A stretch of 64,000 bases of DNA from assembly GCF_002732165.1 (NCBI RefSeq), contig NZ_MRZO01000001.1, positions 558,001 to 622,000 of the forward strand. The letters run 5' to 3'. The position numbers were made by a program, and so were the translations under genes. The notes beneath the pieces were generated by a model. That model ran no database searches, was not told the origin of the DNA, and saw only the letters and a program-made list of their open reading frames with translations. This DNA comes from Staphylococcus xylosus (GTDB lineage: Bacteria; Bacillota; Bacilli; Staphylococcales; Staphylococcaceae). Positions 9,967-18,887 of the stretch are shown here, in pieces (position 1 is the first letter of the stretch; each line of letters begins with the position of its first letter).

Positions 9967-10578
9967 CTATATTGATTTAACTATTGCAGTGGTAAATTCA
10001 TCCATAAATTGACTCCAATTATGCTTATCTTCACGACTTTTTTTGTTATATTTTTGGTTGTTAAAACACATTTTTCTTAAGTCAGGAGTTAATTCTAATT
10101 GTACACCTGCACCTGTTTTGCAACAATTAATGATATTATCATCATGAGCACCTGAAATATGTTCTGGTTCTTGTTCTACATTTATATTCAATTGCTCAAA
10201 TTGTTTAGTCATTTCATGAATAAGTTTTTGGTCTTTCCCTCCGATATAAATGATATTCCCGTCACCGTCACAACCATGAATTGCTACTGCATTTGTTTTG
10301 TTCTTTATCATTTCTATCAATACAGATTGATCATAATTTCGAGAAGTTACATGTAAATCTTCATTTCCTTTTGATTTAGTACCTTTAAAAGAAAAATAAT
10401 CATACTCACCTTTTTTCGCAGTTAAATCAGCGATTTCAGTTGTTCCAGGTTCGATACCTCCACCATGTATCGCAGCAATAATTACTTGACTACCTAAGTT
10501 GCGAGTTACAATTTCCCAGTCATTATTTTCAGTTGTCTTCGCTTCCAATTCTGACATTGAATTATACTTATCATTCAT
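9967..10578 (-). CDS. Poly-gamma-glutamate hydrolase family protein (copy A)
   Basis: A 203-residue protein of the family that includes PghP of Bacillus phages and YmaC, zinc-dependent enzymes cutting poly-gamma-glutamate chains. Family signatures visible are HGGGIEPGTTEIA, the central IHGCDGDG, IYIGGKD, and GAGVQLELTPDLR, which contain the His and Glu residues expected at the metal site. It has no signal peptide, so it acts in the cytoplasm or after lysis. A strong GGAGGGGG site precedes the ATG. Copy B lies 118 bases upstream in the same orientation and is clearly homologous along its whole length, so these are tandem duplicates. Substrate is inferred from family only. Confidence 0.82.
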   Translation of the reverse strand: MNDKYNSMSELEAKTTENNDWEIVTRNLGSQVIIAAIHGGGIEPGTTEIADLTAKKGEYDYFSFKGTKSKGNEDLHVTSRNYDQSVLIEMIKNKTNAVAIHGCDGDGNIIYIGGKDQKLIHEMTKQFEQLNINVEQEPEHISGAHDDNIINCCKTGAGVQLELTPDLRKMCFNNQKYNKKSREDKHNWSQFMDEFTTAIVKSI

Positions 10579-10633
10579 ATAAAAACCCCCTCCAAAGTTT
10601 CTATATTTGTCTTTCCCTCACGCCCGTGCTACT

Positions 10634-10671
10634 AACTTAAGATTTTGTAAAGCTCAACTTAAGATTTGTAA
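10634..10671. repeat. Short direct repeat between the two hydrolase genes
   Basis: AACTTAAGATTTTGTAA (10634-10650) and AACTTAAGATTTGTAA (10656-10671) are near-identical and start 22 bases apart, about two turns of the helix. They lie 56-93 bases upstream of hydrolase copy A. They could be a regulator site or a scar of the duplication. Confidence 0.6.
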
Positions 10672-10696
10672 TTATCAAACACAATGAAATTATTTT

Positions 10697-11329
10697 TTAT
10701 ATCATTTGCTCTACATTGTTTATCGCTTTATTTATAGCTGTTGAAAATAAATACATTAACTGTGACCAATTCTGCCTATTTTCTCTATCATTTAAATTAT
10801 ACTTGTTATTATTAAAATATTGTTTTCTTAATGCCACGGTTAATTCTAGTTGAACTCCAGCATTTTTGGGGCCTGCGTTAACAAAATTATCCATATGCAT
10901 ACCGGCAATATGTGAAGGCGCAGGTTTAACAATGATATTTACTTTTTCTAGTTGTAATTTTATTTCAGATGCTAGTTCTAAGTCTCTACCACCAATATAA
11001 ACTTCAGGTGCATCCCCCATACATCCATGTATAGATACAATATTATGATGATTAGATACCATTTGCATAAGTTTTGGTTCATCAAAATGTCTTGATGTAA
11101 CATGTAATTCATTATTTTTATTATTCCTTATACCTTTAAAGGTATAAAAGCTATGGTTACCTTGCTCACTAATTAACTGTGCTATTTCTGTCGTTCCTCG
11201 TTCAATCGCCCCACCATGTATTGCAGTTATAAGTGTTGCTGATTTCTTACTTAATGTTAATATTTCCCATTCTTTATGTTCTGCAGTCTCTGCAATCAAT
11301 TCAGTCATCGACTTAAATTTATCAACCAT
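10697..11329 (-). CDS. Poly-gamma-glutamate hydrolase family protein (copy B)
   Basis: A 210-residue paralogue of the neighbouring gene ending at 9967. It shows HGGAIERGTTEIA, IHGCMGD, VYIGGRD and NAGVQLELT, so the metal-site residues look intact. I use the ATG at 11329 (protein starting MVDKFKSMTEL), because GGAGG is eight bases upstream and because copy A starts at the equivalent residue; the longer reading from 11347 would place the ribosome site inside the gene. No signal peptide. It has a longer, asparagine-rich C-terminus than copy A. It sits between korB and copy A. A capsule or phage-related role is speculative. Confidence 0.82.
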   Translation of the reverse strand: MVDKFKSMTELIAETAEHKEWEILTLSKKSATLITAIHGGAIERGTTEIAQLISEQGNHSFYTFKGIRNNKNNELHVTSRHFDEPKLMQMVSNHHNIVSIHGCMGDAPEVYIGGRDLELASEIKLQLEKVNIIVKPAPSHIAGMHMDNFVNAGPKNAGVQLELTVALRKQYFNNNKYNLNDRENRQNWSQLMYLFSTAINKAINNVEQMI

Positions 11330-11401
11330 AAATATTGCCTCCGTCATTTAATAGCCTTATAAAATTTCATAGTAAATTCATGTTTAAATCAAAACATAAA
11401 A

Positions 11402-11471
11402 AACTGTTACACTATCGCTAATTGTATTTTGGCATATTTGCCTAATCTAATTGGTCAATAATGTAACAGTT
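11402..11471 (-). terminator. Long-loop terminator after korB
   Basis: AACTGTTACA (11402-11411) and TGTAACAGTT (11462-11471) form a perfect 10-bp stem. On the minus strand it is followed by six Ts. The 50-base loop contains its own small hairpin (GGCA/TGCC at 11431-11442). It lies 36 bases past the korB stop. Confidence 0.78.
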
Positions 11472-11507
11472 ATATTACTTAACGATGTTAAGTTTTAATT
11501 TATATAT

Positions 11508-12374
11508 TTATACGAATTGTTTTGTTAGGGCTTCAAATTGAGCTTCATCAATATGAAGATCTTGTTTAGCAAGTGGCGTGCCATTCATTTCTTCAATTTG
11601 TGATTCATAAGATGGCGTTTCTGCATCTTGGTAAACAATACCTTTAAGCAGTGAATTATATTCTAAAACTTTTTGAGTCGCTTTTTGTTTGTCAGTTGTG
11701 TCAAAGTCTTCAATTTCTTCAATACTTGTTAAATTTTCTTTAAACCAATCATAAGTGTTTACTTTATTGTATGTCACACAAGGTGAAAATACATTTACAA
11801 ATGAAAATCCATCATGATTAATGGCATCCTCAATCATTTTCGTAAGCCCTTTGATGTCACTTGAAAATCCTTGTGCTACAAATGTTGCTCCTGATGAAAG
11901 TGCAAGTTCTAGTGGTGCAACATTTTGTTCGATATTCCCTTTTGGTGTGGATTTAGTTACAAAACCTTGTGCGGAAGATGGTGATGTCTGTCCTTTAGTT
12001 AAGCCATAAATCTGATTATCCATTACAATGTAGGTCATATTCATGTTTCTACGTAAAGCATGGATTGTATGTCCCATACCTATCGCGTAACCATCACCGT
12101 CACCACCTGAAGCAATTACCGTTAAATCTTTATTAGCCATTTTCACGCCTTGTGCAAGTGGCAATGAACGTCCATGTATACCATGAACACCATAAGAATT
12201 TACATATCCTGACAAACGTCCTGAACAACCAATCCCAGTAATAATAGCTACTTCTTCAGGTTCTAATCCTACATTTGCCGCCGCTTTTTGAATCGCTGCT
12301 TGCACTGAAAAATCTCCACAACCAGGGCACCAATTAGGTTTGACGTTATTTCTAAAGTCTTTAAATGTTGCCAT
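11508..12374 (-). CDS. korB: 2-oxoacid:ferredoxin oxidoreductase, beta subunit
   Basis: Thiamine-pyrophosphate-binding subunit of the 2-oxoglutarate or related 2-oxoacid:ferredoxin oxidoreductase, which decarboxylates the oxoacid and passes electrons to ferredoxin. The 288-residue protein has the N-terminal WCPGCGDFSV metal/cluster motif and the TPP-binding region GDGDGYAIGMGHTIHALRRN followed by MDNQIYGLTKGQTSPSS. The ATG at 12374 abuts the korA stop (TAAATG), so translation is coupled with korA. The exact oxoacid cannot be told from sequence by eye; staphylococcal annotation usually calls this pair KorAB. Confidence 0.93.
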   Translation of the reverse strand: MATFKDFRNNVKPNWCPGCGDFSVQAAIQKAAANVGLEPEEVAIITGIGCSGRLSGYVNSYGVHGIHGRSLPLAQGVKMANKDLTVIASGGDGDGYAIGMGHTIHALRRNMNMTYIVMDNQIYGLTKGQTSPSSAQGFVTKSTPKGNIEQNVAPLELALSSGATFVAQGFSSDIKGLTKMIEDAINHDGFSFVNVFSPCVTYNKVNTYDWFKENLTSIEEIEDFDTTDKQKATQKVLEYNSLLKGIVYQDAETPSYESQIEEMNGTPLAKQDLHIDEAQFEALTKQFV

Positions 12375-14135
12375 TTATACCAACTCCTTTATTTCTTTAG
12401 CAATTTCTAGGCCTTTAGACTCAATTTCTCTTGGTAAAAATGGTGTGCCATCATATTTTGTCTGATTAATTAATTTATCACCTAAATTTACATTCATTTT
12501 TAAAATGCTAGCAAGTTGTCCTTGATAATTATGTTCCACGACAACAACTTTAGAAGCTTTATCTACTTCTTTTTGTATCGATTCACTAGGAAAAGGATGT
12601 AATTGTCTAATTTGAAGATGGTTTACTTTTAGTCCTTCCTCTTCTAATCTGACTTTCCCTTCTTGAATCGCGCCTTTTGTTGAAATAAAACCTAAATATA
12701 AAATATCTGCAACTTCATTTTCTGCATCTAGCTCAACAGGATCTTGGATAAGTAAGTGCTCTGTTTTACGCATACGTTTATCCATTTGCTGTTGCCTATT
12801 GTCTGCAGCTTCGCTTGTTTTACCTTCTTCATTATGTTCAACGCCGGTTACATGATGTATACCACCTTTAACACCCGGGATAGGTCTTGGTGATACGCCA
12901 CTCTCTGTAAGTGCGTAACGTCTAAAGTATGATTTATCATCTTCTTCACGTTCTATATCTGATTGGATGATTTCACCACGATTGATTTCAATTTTACTAT
13001 AATCTAATTTTTCAACTGTTTGTTTACCTAATGATAATTGTAAGTCACTTAATATAATTACAGGACATTGGTACATTTCTGCTAAATTAAATGCTTCCAT
13101 AGTTAAATAAAAGGCATCTTCGGCATCAGTCGGTGCTACTACAATTTTAGGAATATCACCGTGTGTACCATAAATCATTTGCATCAAATCAGATTGTTCC
13201 TGTTTTGTAGGTAAACCTGTAGATGGTCCACCACGTTGCGTATTAATAACTACAAATGGTGTTTCCGTCATGCCTGATAGGCCAATTGCTTCCATCATTA
13301 ATGAAAGACCAGGCCCTGCACTCGCTGTGAATGAACGAACACCTGCATAATTTGAACCAATAGCCATGTTTGCCGCTGCAATTTCATCTTCAGTTTGAAC
13401 AACCGTGCCGCCAACTTTTGGTAAGTTTTCAATCATATATTCCATAATTTCAGAAGCAGGAGTGATTGGATAAGCTGCCATAAATCTAGAGCCAGCTGAT
13501 AAAGCACCTAGTCCAATTGCATCATTTCCAATCATATATAAGTGGGGGTCACCCTTTGTTTCCTCTAAAACAAAATCCCCATCAACAGTAGTTAATTGTT
13601 CTTGCATTAAGCGATAACCTTCATTCAATGCTTCTATGTTCATTTCGACAACTTTGTCACCTTTTTTAGTAAACATATTCGTAATTAGCGCCTCAAAATC
13701 TGAAATATCAAAATCCATGATTGCACAAGTCGCACCTACTGCAACCATATTTTTCATTAAAGCAGTACCTAATTCCTTCGCAGTCGCAGTAAAAGGTAAA
13801 TCTATTAATTGTGCACGACAATCTTCTGGTTTTTCAGGTTTTGCTTTACTATCAGCGATAATCACACTATCTTCACGCATTTCTTGATGGTTTAGCTCTA
13901 TTGTTTCTTGATCAAATGCAATTAATATATCTAAGTCATCGCTAATTGCATGTACCGGCGTAGTAGAAACTCTTATTTTATTATTTGTGTGGCCGCCTTT
14001 AATTCTACTTGAAAAATGACGATATCCATATAAGTAGTATCCCTTACGATTCATAGCAGTCGCGAAGATTTCTCCAGTGGATTCAATACCTTCGCCTTGT
14101 TGTCCGCCCACTTTCCATGATACTTGTGATTTCAT
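12375..14135 (-). CDS. korA: 2-oxoacid:ferredoxin oxidoreductase, fused gamma-alpha subunit
   Basis: Partner of KorB. The 586-residue protein begins with the gamma domain (about 1-185, GGQQGEGIEST at the start), followed by the pyrimidine-binding alpha domain (GSRFMAAYPITPASEIMEY, then ASAGPGLSLMMEAIG), and a transketolase C-terminal-like part near the end. The ATG follows AGGAGG by nine bases. On the minus strand TTGATA and TATAAC, 18 bases apart, could be a promoter, but it would give a transcript starting almost at the ribosome site, so I do not list it separately. The gene is separated from ymdB by a good terminator. Confidence 0.93.
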   Translation of the reverse strand: MKSQVSWKVGGQQGEGIESTGEIFATAMNRKGYYLYGYRHFSSRIKGGHTNNKIRVSTTPVHAISDDLDILIAFDQETIELNHQEMREDSVIIADSKAKPEKPEDCRAQLIDLPFTATAKELGTALMKNMVAVGATCAIMDFDISDFEALITNMFTKKGDKVVEMNIEALNEGYRLMQEQLTTVDGDFVLEETKGDPHLYMIGNDAIGLGALSAGSRFMAAYPITPASEIMEYMIENLPKVGGTVVQTEDEIAAANMAIGSNYAGVRSFTASAGPGLSLMMEAIGLSGMTETPFVVINTQRGGPSTGLPTKQEQSDLMQMIYGTHGDIPKIVVAPTDAEDAFYLTMEAFNLAEMYQCPVIILSDLQLSLGKQTVEKLDYSKIEINRGEIIQSDIEREEDDKSYFRRYALTESGVSPRPIPGVKGGIHHVTGVEHNEEGKTSEAADNRQQQMDKRMRKTEHLLIQDPVELDAENEVADILYLGFISTKGAIQEGKVRLEEEGLKVNHLQIRQLHPFPSESIQKEVDKASKVVVVEHNYQGQLASILKMNVNLGDKLINQTKYDGTPFLPREIESKGLEIAKEIKELV

Positions 14136-14185
14136 ATCATCTTGCCTCCTAGTGGTTATAATAATTCATTATTAATCATATCAAA

Positions 14186-14221
14186 AAACACCACTCTATT
14201 ACTATGTTAAGAGTGGTATTT
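14186..14221 (-). terminator. Intrinsic terminator after ymdB
   Basis: Core arms ACCACTCT (14190-14197) and AGAGTGGT (14210-14217) form a stem with a 12-base loop, extended by A-T pairs. Six Ts follow on the minus strand. It lies about 30 bases past the ymdB stop. Confidence 0.85.
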
Positions 14222-14250
14222 TTAAAATTCATACTAATGGACGATACTTT

Positions 14251-15039
14251 TTAAAAAGGATGGTCATCATTAATTAGCACGCGTTCAATGTGTGTTGTTT
14301 TTCCTCCTTTATTGATATCGATAATAACGCCTGATAGTACACTTCTTCCCTCATCTGGTACTACGTGTCTTTGAGGTAAACTTGTGATAAATCGAGTAAT
14401 TACTTCATCTCTATTAATCCCAAGTATACCATCATAAAAGCCTGTCATACCTACATCTGTGATATAGCCTGTACCACCAGGTAAAATACGTTCATCTGAG
14501 GTTTGGATATGCGTATGAGTACCTACAACCGCACTTACTTTACCATCTAAAAACCAGCCCATTGCATTTTTTTCTGAAGTAGTCTCCGCATGAAAATCTA
14601 CAAAAATGTAATCAGTTTCTTTTTGAGCTTCTTTAATAAGCGCATCAGCTTTTTTAAAAGGATCGTCAATATCTTGCATAAATGCACGGCCTTGTAAATT
14701 GATAATCGCTAATTTGATTTCATTGATTTGAATAAATCTCATACCTACTCCTGGTGCTTCTTCTGGAAAGTTCGCTGGTCTTACCATACGATTTGCCGAT
14801 TCAATGAAATCATAAATTTGACGTTGACCAAAAGTATGATTGCCCATCGTCATAAAATCTACGCCTTCTCGCAATAAATCTTTGTATATCTTTTCAGTTA
14901 ATCCTTTACCATGTGCAGCATTTTCAGCATTTACAATGGTAACTGTAGGACGATACGTCTGTTTCAATTTAGGTAAATACGTTGTAATAGCCTCACGACC
15001 CACTTTACCTACTATATCTCCGATAAATAATAATCTCAT
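14251..15039 (-). CDS. ymdB: YmdB family metallophosphoesterase (cyclic nucleotide phosphodiesterase)
   Basis: A 262-residue calcineurin-like metallophosphoesterase. Metal-binding signatures are GDIVGKVGRE at the N-terminus, NAENAAHGKG, MGNHTFGQR and later VDFHAETTSEK and GTHTHIQTSD. Bacillus subtilis YmdB hydrolyses cyclic nucleotides and affects the choice between motility and biofilm and also RNA levels. It is encoded next to rny in Bacillus too, and here lies downstream of rny, separated by a small plus-strand gene. No membrane segment. The in vivo substrate in staphylococci is not evident from sequence. Confidence 0.92.
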   Translation of the reverse strand: MRLLFIGDIVGKVGREAITTYLPKLKQTYRPTVTIVNAENAAHGKGLTEKIYKDLLREGVDFMTMGNHTFGQRQIYDFIESANRMVRPANFPEEAPGVGMRFIQINEIKLAIINLQGRAFMQDIDDPFKKADALIKEAQKETDYIFVDFHAETTSEKNAMGWFLDGKVSAVVGTHTHIQTSDERILPGGTGYITDVGMTGFYDGILGINRDEVITRFITSLPQRHVVPDEGRSVLSGVIIDINKGGKTTHIERVLINDDHPF

Positions 15040-15205
15040 TTACATGTTCATCCTCTCTCTTAATGTTAGTTTAATGCAATTTATTTACGATGAAAAGTAT
15101 CATTATATAAATTTCATTAAATTAACTAAGTTTTAATCATAAAAATGGTGGTATAAATTATAATAGGAATTAAATAATTCAAAAAATAGGAGTTGGAAGT
15201 AATAC

Positions 15206-15421
15206 ATGGCAATTAATATTGACCCTCAACATTTTGCTGACTTAGTTGTTACAGCAAATCCATCCAAAAGTGAAGATCCGGAGGATATAGCAAAAGAAAG
15301 TTTAGAACTCTATATCCATGCTTATCGTTTAGCCGAAAGATACGCTAATATTTCAACAAATTGTTATGATACAGCTGAAATTATTCAAGAAGTTAAAAAT
15401 GCTGATTTAGAATTAACTTAG
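15206..15421 (+). CDS. Small acidic protein of unknown function
   Basis: A 71-residue acidic protein, MAINIDPQHFADLVVTANP at the start, probably all helical, with no signal peptide or membrane segment. I do not recognise a family with a known function. It is one of only two genes on the plus strand, set between rny and ymdB, which suggests independent expression. AGGAG lies just upstream of the ATG at a good distance and a TATAAT-like box is at 15159-15164, but I see no good -35. A clear intrinsic terminator on the plus strand follows at 15489. These signals make it a real gene. Confidence 0.8.
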   Translation: MAINIDPQHFADLVVTANPSKSEDPEDIAKESLELYIHAYRLAERYANISTNCYDTAEIIQEVKNADLELT

Positions 15422-15488
15422 TTTAGTAGGTTAGTCATTCAGCACAAAACATTTAAAGTTAATTTAAAAAATGAATATAAAAGAATTT

Positions 15489-15525
15489 AAACACCTTATT
15501 CGTGCTATTAGCGTTTGAGGTGTTT
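15489..15525 (+). terminator. Intrinsic terminator after the small plus-strand gene
   Basis: AAACACCT (15489-15496) pairs with AGGTGTTT (15518-15525), with an inner GCTA/TAGC pair, and the plus strand runs into five Ts. Confidence 0.8.
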
Positions 15526-15556
15526 TTATTTGTTAATAATAATTTAAACATTAAAA

Positions 15557-15590
15557 AAACAAACTAAACGATGATTCGCTTAGTTTGTTT
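15557..15590 (-). terminator. Intrinsic terminator after rny
   Basis: AAACAAACTAAACG (15557-15570) pairs with CGCTTAGTTTGTTT (15577-15590) with one G-T pair and a 6-base loop. A seven-T run follows on the minus strand. The stem is almost the same sequence as the recA terminator at 17568. Confidence 0.87.
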
Positions 15591-15622
15591 AATAATTCAT
15601 TATTTATTAATAATTTTAAATC

Positions 15623-17182
15623 TTATTTTGCATATTCAATTGCTCTAGTCTCACGAACAACTGTCACTTTTATATGGCCAGGATATTGAAGTTCATCTTC
15701 AATTTGGCTCTTAATATCTCTTGCTAAGCGATGTGATTTTAAGTCGTCGATAGTATCTGGTGATACGATAACTCGAATTTCTCTACCCGCTTGGATTGCA
15801 AATGCTTTCTCAACACCATCATAGCTTTCTGAAAGTGTTTCTAGTCTTTCCAATCTTCTAATATAGTTTTCTAAAGTCTCTTTACGAGCTCCTGGTCTTG
15901 CTGCTGATAATGCGTCGGCAGCTGCCACTAATATAGAAATAATAGAAGTCGGTTCGACATCACCATGATGAGAATGAATCGCATTGATAACTGTTTCATT
16001 CTCACCATATTTTTTAGCTAATTCAACACCAATTTCAACATGGCTTCCCTCAACCTCGTGATCAATTGCTTTACCAACGTCATGAAGTAGTCCAGCACGT
16101 TTAGCCAATGTAATGTCTTCTCCTAATTCCGCTGCCAACATACCACTTAGGTGTGCAACTTCAATAGAATGTTTCAATACATTTTGTCCATAACTAGTAC
16201 GATACTGTAAACGACCTAAGATTTTCACTAAATCTGGATGCATGTTATGCACATTTATTTCAAACGTAGCTTGTTCCCCAGCATCTCTAATAATATCGTC
16301 TACTTCTTTTCGAGCTTTATCTACCATATCTTCTATACGTCCAGGATGGATACGACCATCTGAAACAAGATTAACTAATGCAGTTCTTGCAATTTCACGT
16401 CTAATTGGGTCAAAACCAGAGAGAATAACCGCTTCTGGTGTATCATCTATAATTAAATCAATACCAGTTAACGTTTCTAAAGTTCTAATATTTCTACCTT
16501 CTCTACCAATGATTCGACCTTTCATTTCGTCATTTGGTAAATTAACAACTGATACTGTTGATTCAGATGTATGTTCTGCAGCTAATCTTTGAACAGTAGT
16601 TGCTAATAACTCTTTTGCATTTTTATCGACTGCTTCTTTTGCTTCTTTCTCTTTTTCCTTAACAAGTATAGCAATATCTTGTGACAATTCCTCTTCAACT
16701 CTTTGAAGTTGCTCTTGTGCAGCTTCCTCTTGAGAGAGACCAGAGATGCGTTCTAATTCTTGTTCATGCTTATTTATTAATGTTTGAACACTACTCTCTT
16801 TTGCATCTACTTGTTGTTGTCGTTCTTCAAGTTTAGACTCTTTTTGCTCTAAAATCTCATCCTTCTTATCTAACAGGTCAGATTTTCGCTCTAAGTTTTC
16901 TTCTTTTTGTAGAAGTCTTGCTTCTTGCTTTTGAAGATCTGCACGTCTTTCGCGAAGCTCATTTTCAGCTTTTTCTCTTATGACTTGGTTTTCTTCTTTA
17001 GCTTCTAGAAGCTTTTCCTTCTTAATATTCTCTGCTTCTTTATTACCTTGTTCGATAATATCATCGGCAGTCTGTCTTGCTTGTAATTGCTTTTGATGCA
17101 ATATATTTCGGGCAACGACGTACCCTACAACAACTCCGAGAATAATACCTAGCAAAATGAGTAGGAGGCTTAACAAATTCAC
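15623..17182 (-). CDS. rny: Ribonuclease Y
   Basis: Membrane-anchored endoribonuclease that starts decay and processing of many mRNAs; in S. aureus it is also called CvfA and affects virulence gene expression. The 519-residue protein has an N-terminal membrane helix (about 3-24), a long Glu/Gln/Lys-rich coiled coil (about 30-200), a KH domain around [12 protein letters not shown], and the HD phosphohydrolase domain with the catalytic H367-D368 in [10 protein letters not shown]. The start is GTG at 17182 behind AAAGGGGGTG. A strong promoter lies about 90 bases upstream. Its partner YmcA is encoded at 5751. Confidence 0.97.
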   Translation of the reverse strand: MNLLSLLLILLGIILGVVVGYVVARNILHQKQLQARQTADDIIEQGNKEAENIKKEKLLEAKEENQVIREKAENELRERRADLQKQEARLLQKEENLERKSDLLDKKDEILEQKESKLEERQQQVDAKESSVQTLINKHEQELERISGLSQEEAAQEQLQRVEEELSQDIAILVKEKEKEAKEAVDKNAKELLATTVQRLAAEHTSESTVSVVNLPNDEMKGRIIGREGRNIRTLETLTGIDLIIDDTPEAVILSGFDPIRREIARTALVNLVSDGRIHPGRIEDMVDKARKEVDDIIRDAGEQATFEINVHNMHPDLVKILGRLQYRTSYGQNVLKHSIEVAHLSGMLAAELGEDITLAKRAGLLHDVGKAIDHEVEGSHVEIGVELAKKYGENETVINAIHSHHGDVEPTSIISILVAAADALSAARPGARKETLENYIRRLERLETLSESYDGVEKAFAIQAGREIRVIVSPDTIDDLKSHRLARDIKSQIEDELQYPGHIKVTVVRETRAIEYAK

Positions 17183-17269
17183 ACAAACACCCCCTTTTAT
17201 CTAGGATTTTGCTCTGTATATCAAAATTCAATATGATTATATGAAGTTATATAAGAATCATACAATGTA

Positions 17270-17299
17270 ATTGTACGGTTTTAAACTAAGAAGTGTCAA
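17270..17299 (-). promoter_or_regulatory. Sigma-A promoter of rny
   Basis: On the minus strand a perfect TTGACA (17294-17299) and TACAAT (17270-17275) are separated by 18 bases. The leader to the GTG start would be about 80 bases. Confidence 0.78.
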
Positions 17300-17567
17300 G
17301 GTTTGACTACACAATAATTCAATATTTGGGGAATCATTTTTACACTAAATTTACTTTTATGTGTGCTAAACCTTAATTCATCTTGTTTTTGAAACAAAAT
17401 AATTTAACATAATATTTTTATATTCTAATATGAACATCATACATAAGCAGAAATATAATATATTTTCTCTTTGATTAAGTTATATTAGAGCTTTATCCTC
17501 ATAAATTTCTATAAAAGTTACAACCAACGAATAATAAAATTTGGAGTTTTTATTTATATTGAATAAA

Positions 17568-17606
17568 AAAACAAACTAAACACCTGTTGAGGGTTTAGTT
17601 TGTTTT
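17568..17606 (-). terminator. Intrinsic terminator after recA
   Basis: AAAACAAACTAAAC (17568-17581) and GTTTAGTTTGTTTT (17593-17606) form a perfect stem with an 11-base loop, followed on the minus strand by a T run. It lies about 60 bases past the recA stop. Confidence 0.88.
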
Positions 17607-17664
17607 GCTACTATATAAATACAATAACTTAATGCTTCACGCTATATTATTGTAACTATTTAAC

Positions 17665-18714
17665 CTATTCTTCTTCATCCAAAAGTGACGCTGTATTGTT
17701 AGCTTCTGGCTCTTCAACATCTCCATCAAATATTCCTAATTTTTCTCTTAGTTTTCTATCTATTTCTGCTTTGACAGCAGGGTTTTCTTTAAGGTAAGAT
17801 TTTACGTTTTCTTTACCTTGTCCCATTCTGTCGCCATTATAAGAATACCAAGCACCTGACTTATCAACGATTTCATTTTCAACACCTAAATCGATCAATT
17901 CTCCCTCTTTAGAGATACCTTTACCATACATAATATCGACTTCAGCAACTCTAAATGGTGGTGCCACTTTATTCTTAACAACTTTAATTTTAGTTCTATT
18001 ACCGACAATATCTTGTCCTTGTTTTAATTGTTCTGCACGGCGTACTTCTAAACGAACAGAACTGTAGAATTTCAGTGCACGGCCACCTGGTGTAACTTCA
18101 GGATTACCGAACATAACACCGACTTTCTCACGAATTTGGTTAATAAATACGGCTGTCGTATTTGATTTAGATATCGCTCCTGAAAGTTTTCTTAGGGCTT
18201 GTGACATCAAACGCGCTTGTAAACCAACGTGTGTATCTCCCATTTCACCTTCAATTTCTGCTTTAGGTGTTAATGCTGCAACGGAATCAACAACAACTAT
18301 GTCTACAGCTCCACTTCTAACAAAAGCTTCTGCAATCTCTAAACCTTGTTCCCCATGGTCAGGTTGAGATAGGTATAAATTTTGAATATCAACACCCAAT
18401 GCTTCTGCGTAAACTGGGTCTAATGCGTGTTCAGCGTCAATAAAAGCTGCCACGCCTCCATTTCTTTGAACTTCCGCAATGGCATGAAGAGCCACAGTCG
18501 TTTTACCAGAACTTTCTGGACCATAAATTTCTATGATTCTACCCTTAGGGTAACCACCTACTCCTAAAGCATTATCTAATGTTACAGAACCACTTGAAAC
18601 ACTTGAAACTTTGCGTGCCTCGTTATCACCCAATTTCATTACCGCGCCTTTACCAAATGATTTCTCCATATTTTTAATTACTGTATCTAAAGCCTTTTGA
18701 CGATCGTTATCCAA
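17665..18714 (-). CDS. recA: Recombinase RecA
   Basis: Central recombinase and SOS co-protease. I use the TTG at 18714 (protein starting [20 protein letters not shown], 349 residues), seven bases after AGGAGG. A longer reading to 18762 is ruled out because it would begin inside the -10 box of the recA promoter. Walker A GPESSGKT lies at 65-72. Loop residues and the usual [12 protein letters not shown] and YGKGIS segments are present. The C-terminus is acidic. An SOS box and promoter lie immediately upstream, so it is damage-inducible. cinA precedes it in the same direction. Confidence 0.98.
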   Translation of the reverse strand: MDNDRQKALDTVIKNMEKSFGKGAVMKLGDNEARKVSSVSSGSVTLDNALGVGGYPKGRIIEIYGPESSGKTTVALHAIAEVQRNGGVAAFIDAEHALDPVYAEALGVDIQNLYLSQPDHGEQGLEIAEAFVRSGAVDIVVVDSVAALTPKAEIEGEMGDTHVGLQARLMSQALRKLSGAISKSNTTAVFINQIREKVGVMFGNPEVTPGGRALKFYSSVRLEVRRAEQLKQGQDIVGNRTKIKVVKNKVAPPFRVAEVDIMYGKGISKEGELIDLGVENEIVDKSGAWYSYNGDRMGQGKENVKSYLKENPAVKAEIDRKLREKLGIFDGDVEEPEANNTASLLDEEE

Positions 18715-18762
18715 TGTTGGACCTCCTAAATGAGAATTCTCTCTGAAAAATATCTTAACCAT

Positions 18763-18791
18763 ACTATACCCTTATTTAGATTATTCCGCAA
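18763..18791 (-). promoter_or_regulatory. recA promoter
   Basis: On the minus strand TTGCGG (18786-18791) and TATAGT (18763-18768) are 17 bases apart. Transcription would begin about 40 bases before the TTG start. Confidence 0.8.
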
Positions 18792-18799
18792 GTATTTTG

Positions 18800-18813
18800 C
18801 GAATATTTGTTCG
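18800..18813 (-). promoter_or_regulatory. LexA (SOS) box of recA
   Basis: On the minus strand CGAACAAATATTCG matches the Gram-positive LexA site CGAACNNNNGTTCG except for one base. It lies eight bases upstream of the -35 hexamer of recA. LexA repression of recA is well established in staphylococci. Confidence 0.85.
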
Positions 18814-18887
18814 CTAAAGGAAAGCGTTATTCGCTCAGAATAAGAACACACGTGCTATATTTTTATGTTTTAGCATGGCGTTACTAT

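Larger units (their letters stand above)
17183..17664. other. Intergenic region between recA and rny
   Basis: The 482-base gap contains the rny promoter (17270-17299) and the recA terminator (17568-17606). The AT-rich middle (17300-17560) shows no ORF or strong repeat. Confidence 0.6.

Noticed and set aside
14136-14185. TTGATA/TATAAC as a korA promoter
   Set aside because: It would start transcription almost at the ribosome site, so I only mention it in the korA entry.
18849-18881. Hairpin after cinA (GTGCTA/TAGCATG)
   Set aside because: The pairing is short and irregular with no T run; not enough for a terminator call.
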